The notes under the pieces are model-generated. The model saw only the letters and a list, made by a program, of their open reading frames with translations, did not search any database and was not told the origin of the DNA. The position numbers and the translations under genes were made by a program. Below are positions 44,823-52,577 of a stretch of DNA of 64,000 nt, piece after piece. This stretch comes from Haloarchaeobius amylolyticus (GTDB lineage: Archaea; Halobacteriota; Halobacteria; Halobacteriales; Natrialbaceae): assembly GCF_026616195.1 (NCBI RefSeq), contig NZ_JANHDH010000002.1, positions 186,001 to 250,000 on the forward strand, in the 5' to 3' direction. Position 1 is the stretch's first letter. Every line of letters starts with the position of its first letter.

Positions 44823-45341
44823 ATGCCTGGTGACGCCGATGGAATAGTCGACACCGTGACCGACATCAGCAACGATCATCGGATAACCCAAGACCGTATC
44901 TCCGACCTGATCCAGGATCTCGGCTTCAACCCCGACAATGCAGAATTCAACGTCGTCATGGAAGACATGGTTCCGCCAACCTCCGGCGAAGCCATGATGG
45001 AGAAAAGAGCAGAGGCACATGAACGCAGCCTCGTCATCGACGCCCTTGTACAGGAAACCCTGTCGTATCCACCGGTCGCAATCTACTCGCCAAAAGAAGC
45101 AGACAGGGAACGAATGGCAATTATGCCAGGCGAGGAAGCCGACGAAATCGGAAGAGAATCTTCCTCCAAACTCTGGCTACACACAGCTTCAGAAGTCTCC
45201 AAAGCCGAGTCAACAGTCCTCGTCTCACCGGTGATCATCTCGGTAAGCGACTCCGACGACGTAACCCAGCACTTCCACACTCACAGCTTCGACAAAAAAG
45301 ACGCACAGGAACTCATCGAGCTCATCCACGACAAAACATGA
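44823..45341 (+). CDS. hypothetical island protein
   Basis: A 172-residue protein from the ATG at 44,823. N-terminal 60 residues are helical and acidic; a middle part contains SYPPVAIYSPKEADRER, and the C-terminus is rich in His/Asp (VTQHFHTHSFDKKD). No family recognised. It overlaps the following zinc-finger gene by four bases (ATGA), so the two are probably functionally linked. Confidence 0.55.
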   Translation: MPGDADGIVDTVTDISNDHRITQDRISDLIQDLGFNPDNAEFNVVMEDMVPPTSGEAMMEKRAEAHERSLVIDALVQETLSYPPVAIYSPKEADRERMAIMPGEEADEIGRESSSKLWLHTASEVSKAESTVLVSPVIISVSDSDDVTQHFHTHSFDKKDAQELIELIHDKT

Positions 45342-45544
45342 CCGATACGAAATACGCTCCCAGTCCCATCAAGTGTCGAGAATGCGGAACAGAACTCGAA
45401 ACCATCGAGAAAGGCCACCTGCAAAGCCAGAACTGCACCGGAGAAATAGACGATGTGGAGGATTACCGAAAGAAGTACCCGGACGCACCTACCCGTACTA
45501 CCGAGATGCGCGACAAGATCGTGGACAACCTGACGGAGAACTAA
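45338..45544 (+). CDS. small zinc-finger protein (MucR/Ros-like)
   Basis: A 68-residue protein. IKCRECGTELETIEKGHLQS followed by a Cys and VEDYRKKYPDAPT resembles MucR/Ros-type fingers, where a CxxC and His/Cys pair precede a Y-x-x-K/R-(Y/F)-P segment. Such proteins bind DNA or replace HNH linkers in phage proteins. It is coupled to the preceding gene. DNA binding is inferred. Confidence 0.6.
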   Translation: MTDTKYAPSPIKCRECGTELETIEKGHLQSQNCTGEIDDVEDYRKKYPDAPTRTTEMRDKIVDNLTEN

Positions 45545-45580
45545 GGAAGTGGATACTGAGCAGGGCGAACTCAGTGATGT

Positions 45581-45796
45581 CTAAACGTACGCTGCCGTTC
45601 CCTTGATCTCGAAGGAGACGATACCGCTCTTGTCCTCGTGCTACTGGCACGAGACCCTGTCTGTGAACTGCTTCTCCTTCAAGTAATCCGCTACCCTCCA
45701 TCCGACCAAAGCGTTCGTACCACAGATCTGGTACTGGACATGACTCGGCAATTCAGATTCGTCGGGCCCCTTGTAATCAACACGGTCGTTACCCAT
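45581..45796 (-). pseudogene. small minus-strand gene interrupted by TAG
   Basis: From ATG 45,796 the frame reads MGNDRVDYKGPDE, a Trp- and Tyr-rich middle and TDRVSCQ, then TAG (45,641-45,643). It continues in frame as HEDKSGIVSFEIKGTAAYV to a second TAG at 45,581. The protein-like sequence on both sides suggests a TGG-to-TAG nonsense change in an original 71-residue gene, or a genuine 51-residue product. Its start overlaps the preceding small ORF's stop. Family unknown. Confidence 0.45.
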
Positions 45797-45899
45797 CTTC
45801 GTCATCTACCTTTACGTCCAACGACTTCAGATCCGGATACTCATCTGAAACCGAGTCAACCTTCCCTGACGAGAAAGTTGTCTGGAAATCATCCGACAT
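45789..45899 (-). CDS. 36-residue acidic ORF
   Basis: A short ORF from ATG 45,899 (MSDDFQTTFSSGKVDS, acidic C-terminus ending DEDG). It overlaps the start of the following minus-strand gene by 8 bases (ATGGGTAA), the same coupling style seen at 56.3-56.8 kb. It is very small; only its composition and overlap support it. Confidence 0.35.
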   Translation of the reverse strand: MSDDFQTTFSSGKVDSVSDEYPDLKSLDVKVDDEDG

Positions 45900-46009
45900 A
45901 TATTGATACCACACAACACCGGAATTTAGACTTAATTTCAGAACGAGAAGTGAACGGAGTACTTGGCCTCGGCGGAAAATACTTCTCATTCAACACTTAA
46001 ACAAGCAGT

Positions 46010-46435
46010 ATGAACGGAATTGAATACTTCGCTGCCAAGATCCTCGGAGGCGCAGCAAAGGGAACCGCTAGCACACTACTCAACCACCAACTCAAAGACA
46101 ATAGCAGCCATAAATCACCTGTTTCAAAGCCCGAAGACTGCTTCTGGGGCGCAGACAACCAACTCTACTGCCCGGTGAACAAGCTGTCCACTCAGCAGAA
46201 CTGTGGCCGAAGACAGGGATACAACGTCGACCCACAGCTTGATATCTCCTCCACGGAGTTCGAGCCAATCGAGGACCGGCCCTGGGAACGAGAAACCTAT
46301 ACCCGCGAACTCGATGGCGGAGAACTCGATCTCAGCCTGACCTCCGAAGACTCAACGGCTTCTCCACCACCTCGAACCCGATATCCTTCTCAGCTAAGAC
46401 AGCACGACGATCACCCTAACCCAAGTCACCACTAG
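46010..46435 (+). CDS. hypothetical protein
   Basis: A 141-residue protein starting with a hydrophobic/amphipathic segment (YFAAKILGGAAKGTASTLL). A middle part with three Cys residues (EDCFWGADNQLYCPVN, then QNCGRR) follows, with an acidic, Pro/Ser-rich tail. Possible metal binding through the cysteines. No family recognised; it lies 253 bases before the CARF-like/PIN gene. Confidence 0.5.
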   Translation: MNGIEYFAAKILGGAAKGTASTLLNHQLKDNSSHKSPVSKPEDCFWGADNQLYCPVNKLSTQQNCGRRQGYNVDPQLDISSTEFEPIEDRPWERETYTRELDGGELDLSLTSEDSTASPPPRTRYPSQLRQHDDHPNPSHH

Positions 46436-46688
46436 CCTCGCCGTCCACTCTTATCACCAACTTATCCGGACGAACACTACGCCTACTCTTCGATTCCCGG
46501 AAGTGTGGTCAGATCTCTCCGACAGATTCTATATCGGTAACCACCTCCGTAGTTGCCCGGTTTTATTCACAGCAATAGTACGTATTTGAAACTAAAAAAG
46601 GGGGCCCGACCCTCTCCTGGATAGAGGACCTGGGTCTCGTTGTCCAACTCAAATAGATATTTCTGGGATGGTCTCTTCTCACGTCATA

Positions 46689-48233
46689 ATGGCTGATACT
46701 TGGATCGGCGTCACAGATAGCCGACCCACACCACTCCTGAACTCGCTAATAGCGTCGATTGAAAGCGGCGATAACCCTGACGACATTCTCGTCTTCGTAC
46801 CGGAGAACGACAAAGATGTACTGCCCTCCATCCGCCGACTCATCGAGAACGTCTGCCGCGAATATAATGTGGACGCCAGGATCAAACTCTCCATAACACC
46901 CAGCGTCAATAAACCTAAAAAGCTCTCACAGCACGTCTTAGAGACTCTTCAAGAACAAGGGGATGGAAACGCTGTCAGCATCTCCAGCGGATCACGGCTT
47001 CTTAACGCCTGCCTTATCGGAGCCAGCAACCAACTCGACCAGTTCAAACTCGACCATCTCTACACCTTAGAAGGCTCCAACCCAGCTAACCTGGAGTCCA
47101 CTATCTACCCGATGATTCCACGGCCCGAGATGAATCTCATAGACTATCAAAAGAACTCTGCTCTGGAACTAACCGGTCCAGGAGATCACGGTAGCACCGA
47201 CGACATCTACAAGATTACCAGAGAGCAGCTTCCCCTTCTCTTCAACGCACTCTACAGCACCGGGAACCCGATTATCTCCGTAGACCACAAATCCAGTATC
47301 CTCTCTACCCTCTATAAAATTGAGCTGGATCGAGGAACTCCCGCCTCTATCCGGTTCACAAACGGTGTCAGTCAATACCAGAAAGAAAGATCCGAAGTAG
47401 GACGCCGTCACGGAGAACAAGCAGAATCAGAAATCCCAGACCACAGGGCCTTCATTGGCGCATTTACTTCCAGCGTGCTAGAGTTCGAAAACCAAGACGA
47501 GATTTCGGACTTCATCGACCCATACAGAAACCGGCGTCTAGAACATGGGAACACTGAATCCCTCGCAGTCTTCGACACTAACCTGATACAGTACTGGCCT
47601 GCTCGCCAACTGGGGGTAGCCCCTGAGCAAGAGCGAGGTTTGAACGGATATGCCGTCGTCACCGGGGTTCGGGACGAATTGATGAACTACGATGGTGATG
47701 AAAAAATCAATAACACCCGGCAACTCGAAGACGCCTTCGGCCAAGAATATAGAGAACTTCGTAACCAATTGAAGAAGACACCGCGGCAGCTCCGGCTTGG
47801 ACGACAGTATTTCAGCCGACTACAACGTGAACTATACACCGAGAAGATTCAGTCTGGTATGGAGGATAACAATATCACCGTTGCCTGTGAAGGAGTCCAC
47901 CAAACCGGGGGGTTCGATCTCCTGCTATTCAGCAACGACTCCGGGTTCATCTCCACGGCTAGAGATCGTGGCCTACCCTCGGTACTCGTTGATTTCCCTC
48001 AAAAACTTCCACGGAAAAAGGGTGTCACATGGGAAGACGCATCTACCGCTCTCTACCTCCACGCCGTCCAATTCGGCATTCTGGAACTTCCGAAAATCGA
48101 CCTGTACGGCGTATGGCCGCGAAAACGTCCTGAAGACTGGGATGCTGAAAAGATTGCAGTCAGATGCCGCAGCCCGGTCGTGGCCAAACAGCTCAACCGG
48201 TACCAGAATATCCTCGACGAATCCCCCCGGTAG
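46689..48233 (+). CDS. CARF-like sensor fused to PIN ribonuclease domain
   Basis: A 514-residue protein from ATG 46,689. The N-terminal 150 residues look like a Rossmann-type CARF domain: WIGVTDSRPTPLLNSLIAS, DDILVFVPENDKD, and SISSGSRLLNACLIGAS at the position where CARF proteins have their conserved ligand loop. The C-terminal third is a PIN domain: SLAVFDTNLIQYWP, TGVRDELMN, and LLFSNDSGFISTARDRGL with the expected acidic residues. CARF-PIN fusions are known in archaea. Here it would be a ligand-controlled RNase without any CRISPR genes in the window. The CARF call is tentative, the PIN call good. Confidence 0.65.
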   Translation: MADTWIGVTDSRPTPLLNSLIASIESGDNPDDILVFVPENDKDVLPSIRRLIENVCREYNVDARIKLSITPSVNKPKKLSQHVLETLQEQGDGNAVSISSGSRLLNACLIGASNQLDQFKLDHLYTLEGSNPANLESTIYPMIPRPEMNLIDYQKNSALELTGPGDHGSTDDIYKITREQLPLLFNALYSTGNPIISVDHKSSILSTLYKIELDRGTPASIRFTNGVSQYQKERSEVGRRHGEQAESEIPDHRAFIGAFTSSVLEFENQDEISDFIDPYRNRRLEHGNTESLAVFDTNLIQYWPARQLGVAPEQERGLNGYAVVTGVRDELMNYDGDEKINNTRQLEDAFGQEYRELRNQLKKTPRQLRLGRQYFSRLQRELYTEKIQSGMEDNNITVACEGVHQTGGFDLLLFSNDSGFISTARDRGLPSVLVDFPQKLPRKKGVTWEDASTALYLHAVQFGILELPKIDLYGVWPRKRPEDWDAEKIAVRCRSPVVAKQLNRYQNILDESPR

Positions 48234-48321
48234 ATATCCAGTGAATACGCCGAGAAGCTCTGTGGATTGGTGTAACATAGGCCAGTAACATTGATTACAC
48301 CCTACCCCGAAATTTACAGCA

Positions 48322-49329
48322 GTGGTTATTCGTATTGAGTCTCTCACTGTAGAGAACCTGCGATGCTTCCGTGGCGAGCACCGGCTGGATCTCGACCGAA
48401 GCGACGAACCCAGTATCGACGTGGTGCTAGGCTCCAACGGCCTGGGCAAAACCACGTTAGCCGATTCGATACATCTCTGTCTCACCGGGGAGTTCGACGA
48501 CGAAGCTCCTTTAGTCACCTACGAACTGGTCGACGAGCTCTCTCCTGGTGAAGAAATCTCTGCCAAGGTCTCGACCGTAATCGCTGACAGCGAAATCAGT
48601 CGACGGTTCCGTTTCACCCGTAAGTTCCAGACGTCCGAGACACGCCGGGGGCCGGTCAACTCCGTGGACTCGCTACAGGTCAAAGAGGAGCAGAATGGTG
48701 AATGGGTCAGCACCAGCTCGTCAGAGGCGATAAACACAATGTTCCCGCTTCCTGCCTTCACGTTTTCTAAGCTGGACGCGGAATCCTCGGTTGGGATTGA
48801 TGACCCTTGGGGCGGCACCAGTTGGAGCGAACTTGTCGAAGCCGTAGGCGAAGCAGCAGCCCGACAGTCAGCAGCACGCGGCACAGATCTCCCCGAATAC
48901 TTCGCCAACGACTACGACCTCGGAGACGAGATGATCAGTCGGATCAACGACCTGCTCCCAGAACTTGATCAACGTGACTTGTACCACGTTGAGGAGAGGC
49001 AGGATGGTCTCGTCGCTCGCAGAAAAGAAAATGGCTCCCCGAAAGAGATGGCCGCCCTCTCTGCGGGGGGTCAGATGATCATCTCAAATGCCGCCGCTTT
49101 GGTTGCTGGCGAGGTCATGCCTGCGATCCCTCCGCTGATCGGAGATACGATGTTCGGTCGCGTGGATCATGCTACCAGAGAACGGATGTTCGAGGCCATT
49201 AACCAGGCAGACCGGCAGGTCCTGTTGTTCTGCACCAACGCTGAACTGGATGGGTTCGATCTTTCTCCCATGTTCAAACTCAAACAGCGTGAGAAAGGTA
49301 GAGAGAGTAAGATTGTTGCCGCTGATTAG
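48322..49329 (+). CDS. compact DndD/Rad50-like ATPase without coiled coil
   Basis: A 335-residue protein starting at GTG 48,322. N-terminal RIESLTVENLRCFRGEHRLDL and Walker A VLGSNGLGKTTL are typical of SMC/Rad50/DndD heads. After about 170 residues without a coiled coil, the C-terminal lobe has LSAGGQMIISNAAAL and PPLIGDTMFGRVD. That last motif closely parallels DndD (VDTPLGRLD), with Thr after the Asp. It lies 88 bases behind the CARF-like/PIN gene on the same strand. It may regulate or power that effector; this is inference. Confidence 0.75.
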   Translation: MVIRIESLTVENLRCFRGEHRLDLDRSDEPSIDVVLGSNGLGKTTLADSIHLCLTGEFDDEAPLVTYELVDELSPGEEISAKVSTVIADSEISRRFRFTRKFQTSETRRGPVNSVDSLQVKEEQNGEWVSTSSSEAINTMFPLPAFTFSKLDAESSVGIDDPWGGTSWSELVEAVGEAAARQSAARGTDLPEYFANDYDLGDEMISRINDLLPELDQRDLYHVEERQDGLVARRKENGSPKEMAALSAGGQMIISNAAALVAGEVMPAIPPLIGDTMFGRVDHATRERMFEAINQADRQVLLFCTNAELDGFDLSPMFKLKQREKGRESKIVAAD

Positions 49330-49604
49330 GCAGAAAGACGTCTTGCCTCCAAGTTCGAGCTTACGTGGACAACGGGTCTGATTCGGGTCGAGCTAAAAAC
49401 GGATTCTCTGATGTGGGTATTCGACGAGGTCCTCTCTGGTAGGCTCACTGAAACCCGTTAAAATCTTTCTTCTTAGACTATATTTGTCCTTGGAAATAGT
49501 CTTAGCCTGACTGATTCACTCTGGATCCAGTTTCTTGAGATGGTCACTGATTGACCGTTGTGACAGAGGTTCTTCCTCTATTCTGGACAATGATTTGTGA
49601 AGGT
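49330..49604 (+). other. non-coding stretch before att-like repeat 3
   Basis: No open frame with a credible start. The sequence is A/T-richer than module B genes and carries no clear promoter or hairpin. It is followed directly by repeat copy 3. Confidence 0.4.
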
Positions 49605-49668
49605 GGTGGCTCAGTTTTAATCCTTCATCACAAGGGGCTGAGTGGGGGTAACCGTCATCATAGCCACC
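49605..49668. repeat. att-like repeat, copy 3 (complete site)
   Basis: A 64-base unit with the left half of copies 1 and 2 (ggtggctcag, then cacaaggggct) and a right half (gggggtaacc, then agccacc) matching copy 4. It is thus the only copy joining the two chromosomal-type arms, and looks like an undisturbed attB. Its ends ggtggct and agccacc are perfect inverted 7-mers. It separates modules B and C. Confidence 0.75.
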
Positions 49669-49715
49669 ATCTGTTCTTCTTCACCCGAGGTGTATAAACG
49701 CTCTTTTTCGGGGCT

Positions 49716-49973
49716 TCATTCCAATTCTACGTCTTCCTTTTCTAACTCTCCAGCAAGATATTGCTCACCGAGTTCAGTAACTTTGTAATTTTTAGGATCA
49801 ACTCGCTGTAGAAGTCCTCCATCAGATAATCGCTTACATCTCCGTGAAATATATTCACTGGTATAATTAATATTGGCAGCAATCACCGGGGGAGACGCGA
49901 CGATGTCTTTCTCGTGGAGAAACTCTAGAACCCGCTCATCAGCTTGTGTCATCCACTCAATTCGGGGCCGCAT
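49716..49973 (-). CDS. PhiH1-repressor-like winged-helix protein
   Basis: An 85-residue protein. The motif MTQADERVLEFLHEKDIVAS followed by NINYTSEYISRRCKRLSDGGLLQRVDPKNYKVTELGEQYLAGEL is the standard layout of the haloarchaeal family related to the phage PhiH1 repressor. It probably binds element DNA as a small repressor. It is the first gene after copy 3 and divergent from the 50.2-kb gene. Confidence 0.82.
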   Translation of the reverse strand: MRPRIEWMTQADERVLEFLHEKDIVASPPVIAANINYTSEYISRRCKRLSDGGLLQRVDPKNYKVTELGEQYLAGELEKEDVELE

Positions 49974-50155
49974 CTATCTATATTCCTGCTTGAGACGACC
50001 TAAGACCCGTACAAAACCGGTCTACAGACCGGTTAGAGCAACCTATAGACACAACTTTTTGTGGTTATAGGTAAAATTCCTTATCTGACGGACGACTGTG
50101 GCGGACAGTACTGACGACAAACGCTGTCCATCATGGGCCAGTCCGAAATCAATCC

Positions 50156-50536
50156 ATGCCGGCCCCCGAGACTGAACAAATAATCTCGACCCTCTATCAT
50201 GCTTTTCGAGCTACAAGACGGCGTCTTGTCGTTCAGATTTTGGGAGACTCCGATCGAAACACGATACCAACCCGGGAACTTGCTCGAAGAATTGCCAGTA
50301 TTGAGCAAAATACTCCGACTAATCACGCGACAGGGGAACCGTATCGAAATGTGTACAACGCACTCTCTCAGACGCATTTACCTACCCTTGCTGACGCTGG
50401 TATCGTAATCTATGACCCCAAGCGACAGACCGTCTCACGCGGCCCACGATACCCTCTTGCTGCAATCCTCTTGGCTATCAATGAGCCAGCTATCAAGCTT
50501 CTCACCGACTTATCGATTGGATACCACAGCTTGTGA
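50156..50536 (+). CDS. DUF7344-like winged-helix protein
   Basis: A 126-residue protein. ATRRRLVVQILGDSD, PTRELARRIASIE and YRNVYNALSQTHLPTLADAGIVIYD form the winged helix characteristic of the large haloarchaeal DUF7344 regulator group. The role is probably transcriptional. A second element regulator close to the repressor-like gene. Confidence 0.75.
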   Translation: MPAPETEQIISTLYHAFRATRRRLVVQILGDSDRNTIPTRELARRIASIEQNTPTNHATGEPYRNVYNALSQTHLPTLADAGIVIYDPKRQTVSRGPRYPLAAILLAINEPAIKLLTDLSIGYHSL

Positions 50537-50660
50537 TTCAGGCCGTGCTAAGTCTCTTGGAAGTCCAACCCCCTATTGAATTGAGACACAATCAGATGCG
50601 GACCAATCACGAACAGCGCAATCGGCCGTTGAACAAGTAGCACCGGACCCTGCTTATGAC

Positions 50661-51779
50661 ATGGTCCCCGATCCTTCGGGTGGAACTGAATCGTTCGATT
50701 GTTCGGCAGATGAATCAGCGGGTGTCCTTTCGAACGTTCTTGCTAATGAACTCAATTCTTGGTACAAAAGCCAACAACACAAGAGAAACGTCGAGAGGGG
50801 GAAACCCTATTTCAACGGACCCTCTCCGGTACCAGACCCACGACGACACAGTCCAAGCCAGCTGCTCAAATGCCACCGTCGGGTATACTACCAGCTCCAC
50901 AATGCTCCAGCGGAGAAAGGAGAGCCGACTGGAATCTTCTGGTTCGGTTCGCGTTTCGAAACCGAGGTCGCTGTTCCCTTTCTTCAGAGCCTGACCAGAG
51001 ATGGCGAGTACATCCGAAATTCGATGTGGGTGGATTTCACCGTCGATAGTACAGACCAGTCAATTCGAATTCGCGGTGAGACGGATTCAGTGTTCGTCGA
51101 CGCCGATAGCGAGCCGCTCCTGTTGACTGAGATTAAAACGACCACCTCTCTCAGCAATCTCGAGGCCCCGAAACCACAGCACCTTGCCCAGGTTCACGCC
51201 TATCTCTACGGTCTTTCGGAGCAATTCGAGCGTAGACTCTCGGACGCAGTCATCCTATACGCGAAGCGTGATGACTTCTCGACCAGAGTATTCCACGTTC
51301 AGTTCGAGCAAGAGTTCTGGGAAGATCGAGTTCTAACTTGGGCCAGCCAGAACTCAGAATATCGGCGAAGTCAATCACTCCCACCACCGACTCCAGAATT
51401 CGAGTGGGAGTGCGACTACTGCCCGTACCGAAGACGCTGTGGTCGGGCAGGAAGCCAGTTCTCGGACGAGGACGTCACTGGTCTGCTACCGTTCACTGAT
51501 GACTATCCAAGAGCGCAACTGGAGAACTACCTCGAGGCCTATCCTGACGCGAAGCTAACGCCGACTCTGGCACTGCGGTATCCTGAACTAGCTGAGGAGT
51601 GGGGTACATACGACTGGCAGTGCCCAGCTTGTAGCTCCTCGTACTCGTTCGAGAGCGTGGATTGGGACGGCGACCTAGAGCAACTGCCGTACTGCAAACC
51701 ATGTGCTGAGAGTGGTCTATTGGCCACCCTCGAGGAACCGAAGCCAGATGTACAACCTGCGACCCGGAGAGAGGAATAA
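50661..51779 (+). CDS. Cas4-like PD-(D/E)XK exonuclease
   Basis: A 372-residue protein. A first cysteine (LLKCHRRVYY), RGETDSVFVD, LLLTEIKTTTSL, QVHAYLYGL and CDYCPYRRRCGRA make a RecB/Cas4-type nuclease with four Fe-S cysteines. A C-terminal zinc ribbon (CPACSSSY and CKPC) is extra. It is directly followed by TFB (stop then ATG). Such Cas4-like genes are common on haloarchaeal mobile elements outside CRISPR loci. No cas1 or cas2 is in the window. Confidence 0.85.
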   Translation: MVPDPSGGTESFDCSADESAGVLSNVLANELNSWYKSQQHKRNVERGKPYFNGPSPVPDPRRHSPSQLLKCHRRVYYQLHNAPAEKGEPTGIFWFGSRFETEVAVPFLQSLTRDGEYIRNSMWVDFTVDSTDQSIRIRGETDSVFVDADSEPLLLTEIKTTTSLSNLEAPKPQHLAQVHAYLYGLSEQFERRLSDAVILYAKRDDFSTRVFHVQFEQEFWEDRVLTWASQNSEYRRSQSLPPPTPEFEWECDYCPYRRRCGRAGSQFSDEDVTGLLPFTDDYPRAQLENYLEAYPDAKLTPTLALRYPELAEEWGTYDWQCPACSSSYSFESVDWDGDLEQLPYCKPCAESGLLATLEEPKPDVQPATRREE

Positions 51780-52577
51780 ATGCCAACCAAAACTCCAGTA
51801 TCGAATGAATCAGACCGACTTTCGAACAAATTCGGTCAGTGTCCGGCCTGCGGATCTCGTCGACTCCGCGAGCTGGTCTCGTCGCTTGAACCTATCTGCG
51901 ACGACTGTGGGGCTGTTGCCTCTGATACGATTGAACACCCGACAATCTTGGAGAATTCAGATGATGAAGCCTCGATGGAACTCTCGTGGTCAGACTACTA
52001 CACGATAACGAACAGCACCGAGCAGCAGGTAGCCACTGCAATGGGGGTCCTAGATACCCTTGCTGATGAACTGAACCTCGACACGAACGTCCGAGAGCGA
52101 GCGGCAGCCATCTATGCCGAGGCAGCTATCGAAAATCTCACTGATGGTCGTCCCACTGAACTCTTGATTGGTTCGGTCATTGCTGTGGCTGCACGCGAAC
52201 TACAGGACCCACGTCCCACGGGTCGTATTGCATCTGCGGCCACTGTCCGGGCTGGTTCACTTGGGCGTCTCATTCGACGACTCACGAGGGAACTCGCCCG
52301 CCCGAGCCCTGTCTGTCGTCCAAATGACTACCTGCCGTACCTTCGTCAGGAGCTCAGTCTCGATGCCCAGTACGAAGATGCTGCGCTGGAACTGCTAGAG
52401 TCTCTTGACGAGACTACCATTTCAGGGAAATGCCCAGTAGGGTTTGCTGGTGCTGCACTCTACCTCGCGTCTGATGGACTCGTTACCCAACGACAAATTG
52501 CGCAGACAGCCGCGATCACTGGAGAGACTCTGCGTGTGAGAGTAAGAGATATCCGTTCAAATGAGGTGAAAAAATGA
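51780..52577 (+). CDS. tfb: transcription initiation factor IIB (TFB)-like protein
   Basis: A 265-residue protein. N-terminal zinc ribbon CPACGSRRL plus CDDCG, and two cyclin-like repeats (TAMGVLDTLADELNL, and FAGAALYLASDGL). Haloarchaea carry several TFBs for alternative promoter use; element-borne copies are known. It follows the Cas4-like gene without spacing and overlaps the recombinase gene by four bases (ATGA). Confidence 0.88.
   Translation: MPTKTPVSNESDRLSNKFGQCPACGSRRLRELVSSLEPICDDCGAVASDTIEHPTILENSDDEASMELSWSDYYTITNSTEQQVATAMGVLDTLADELNLDTNVRERAAAIYAEAAIENLTDGRPTELLIGSVIAVAARELQDPRPTGRIASAATVRAGSLGRLIRRLTRELARPSPVCRPNDYLPYLRQELSLDAQYEDAALELLESLDETTISGKCPVGFAGAALYLASDGLVTQRQIAQTAAITGETLRVRVRDIRSNEVKK

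Noticed and set aside
45498-45701. 67-codon minus-strand ORF
   Set aside because: Overlaps the better-supported small frame at 45,581-45,796 in another phase and looks like its shadow.
48269-48301. 7-base inverted repeat (ggtgtaa, ttacacc) before the compact ATPase gene
   Set aside because: Short arms with a long spacer are expected by chance in this A/T-richer stretch; not strong enough to call an operator.
22065-49668. Resemblance of the reverse complement of the att-like repeat (containing ccccttgtgatgaag) to haloarchaeal CRISPR repeats
   Set aside because: Copies are 8-20 kb apart without regular spacers, and the match to known repeats is partial. No CRISPR array is present.
49605-49668. 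tRNA gene at the integration site
   Set aside because: The 7-bp end pairing suggests it, but no D-arm, anticodon arm or T-loop could be read and the unit is too short.
50661-51779. CRISPR adaptation gene cas4
   Set aside because: The protein is Cas4-like, but no cas1, cas2 or array is present; free-standing Cas4-like nucleases are common on haloarchaeal elements.
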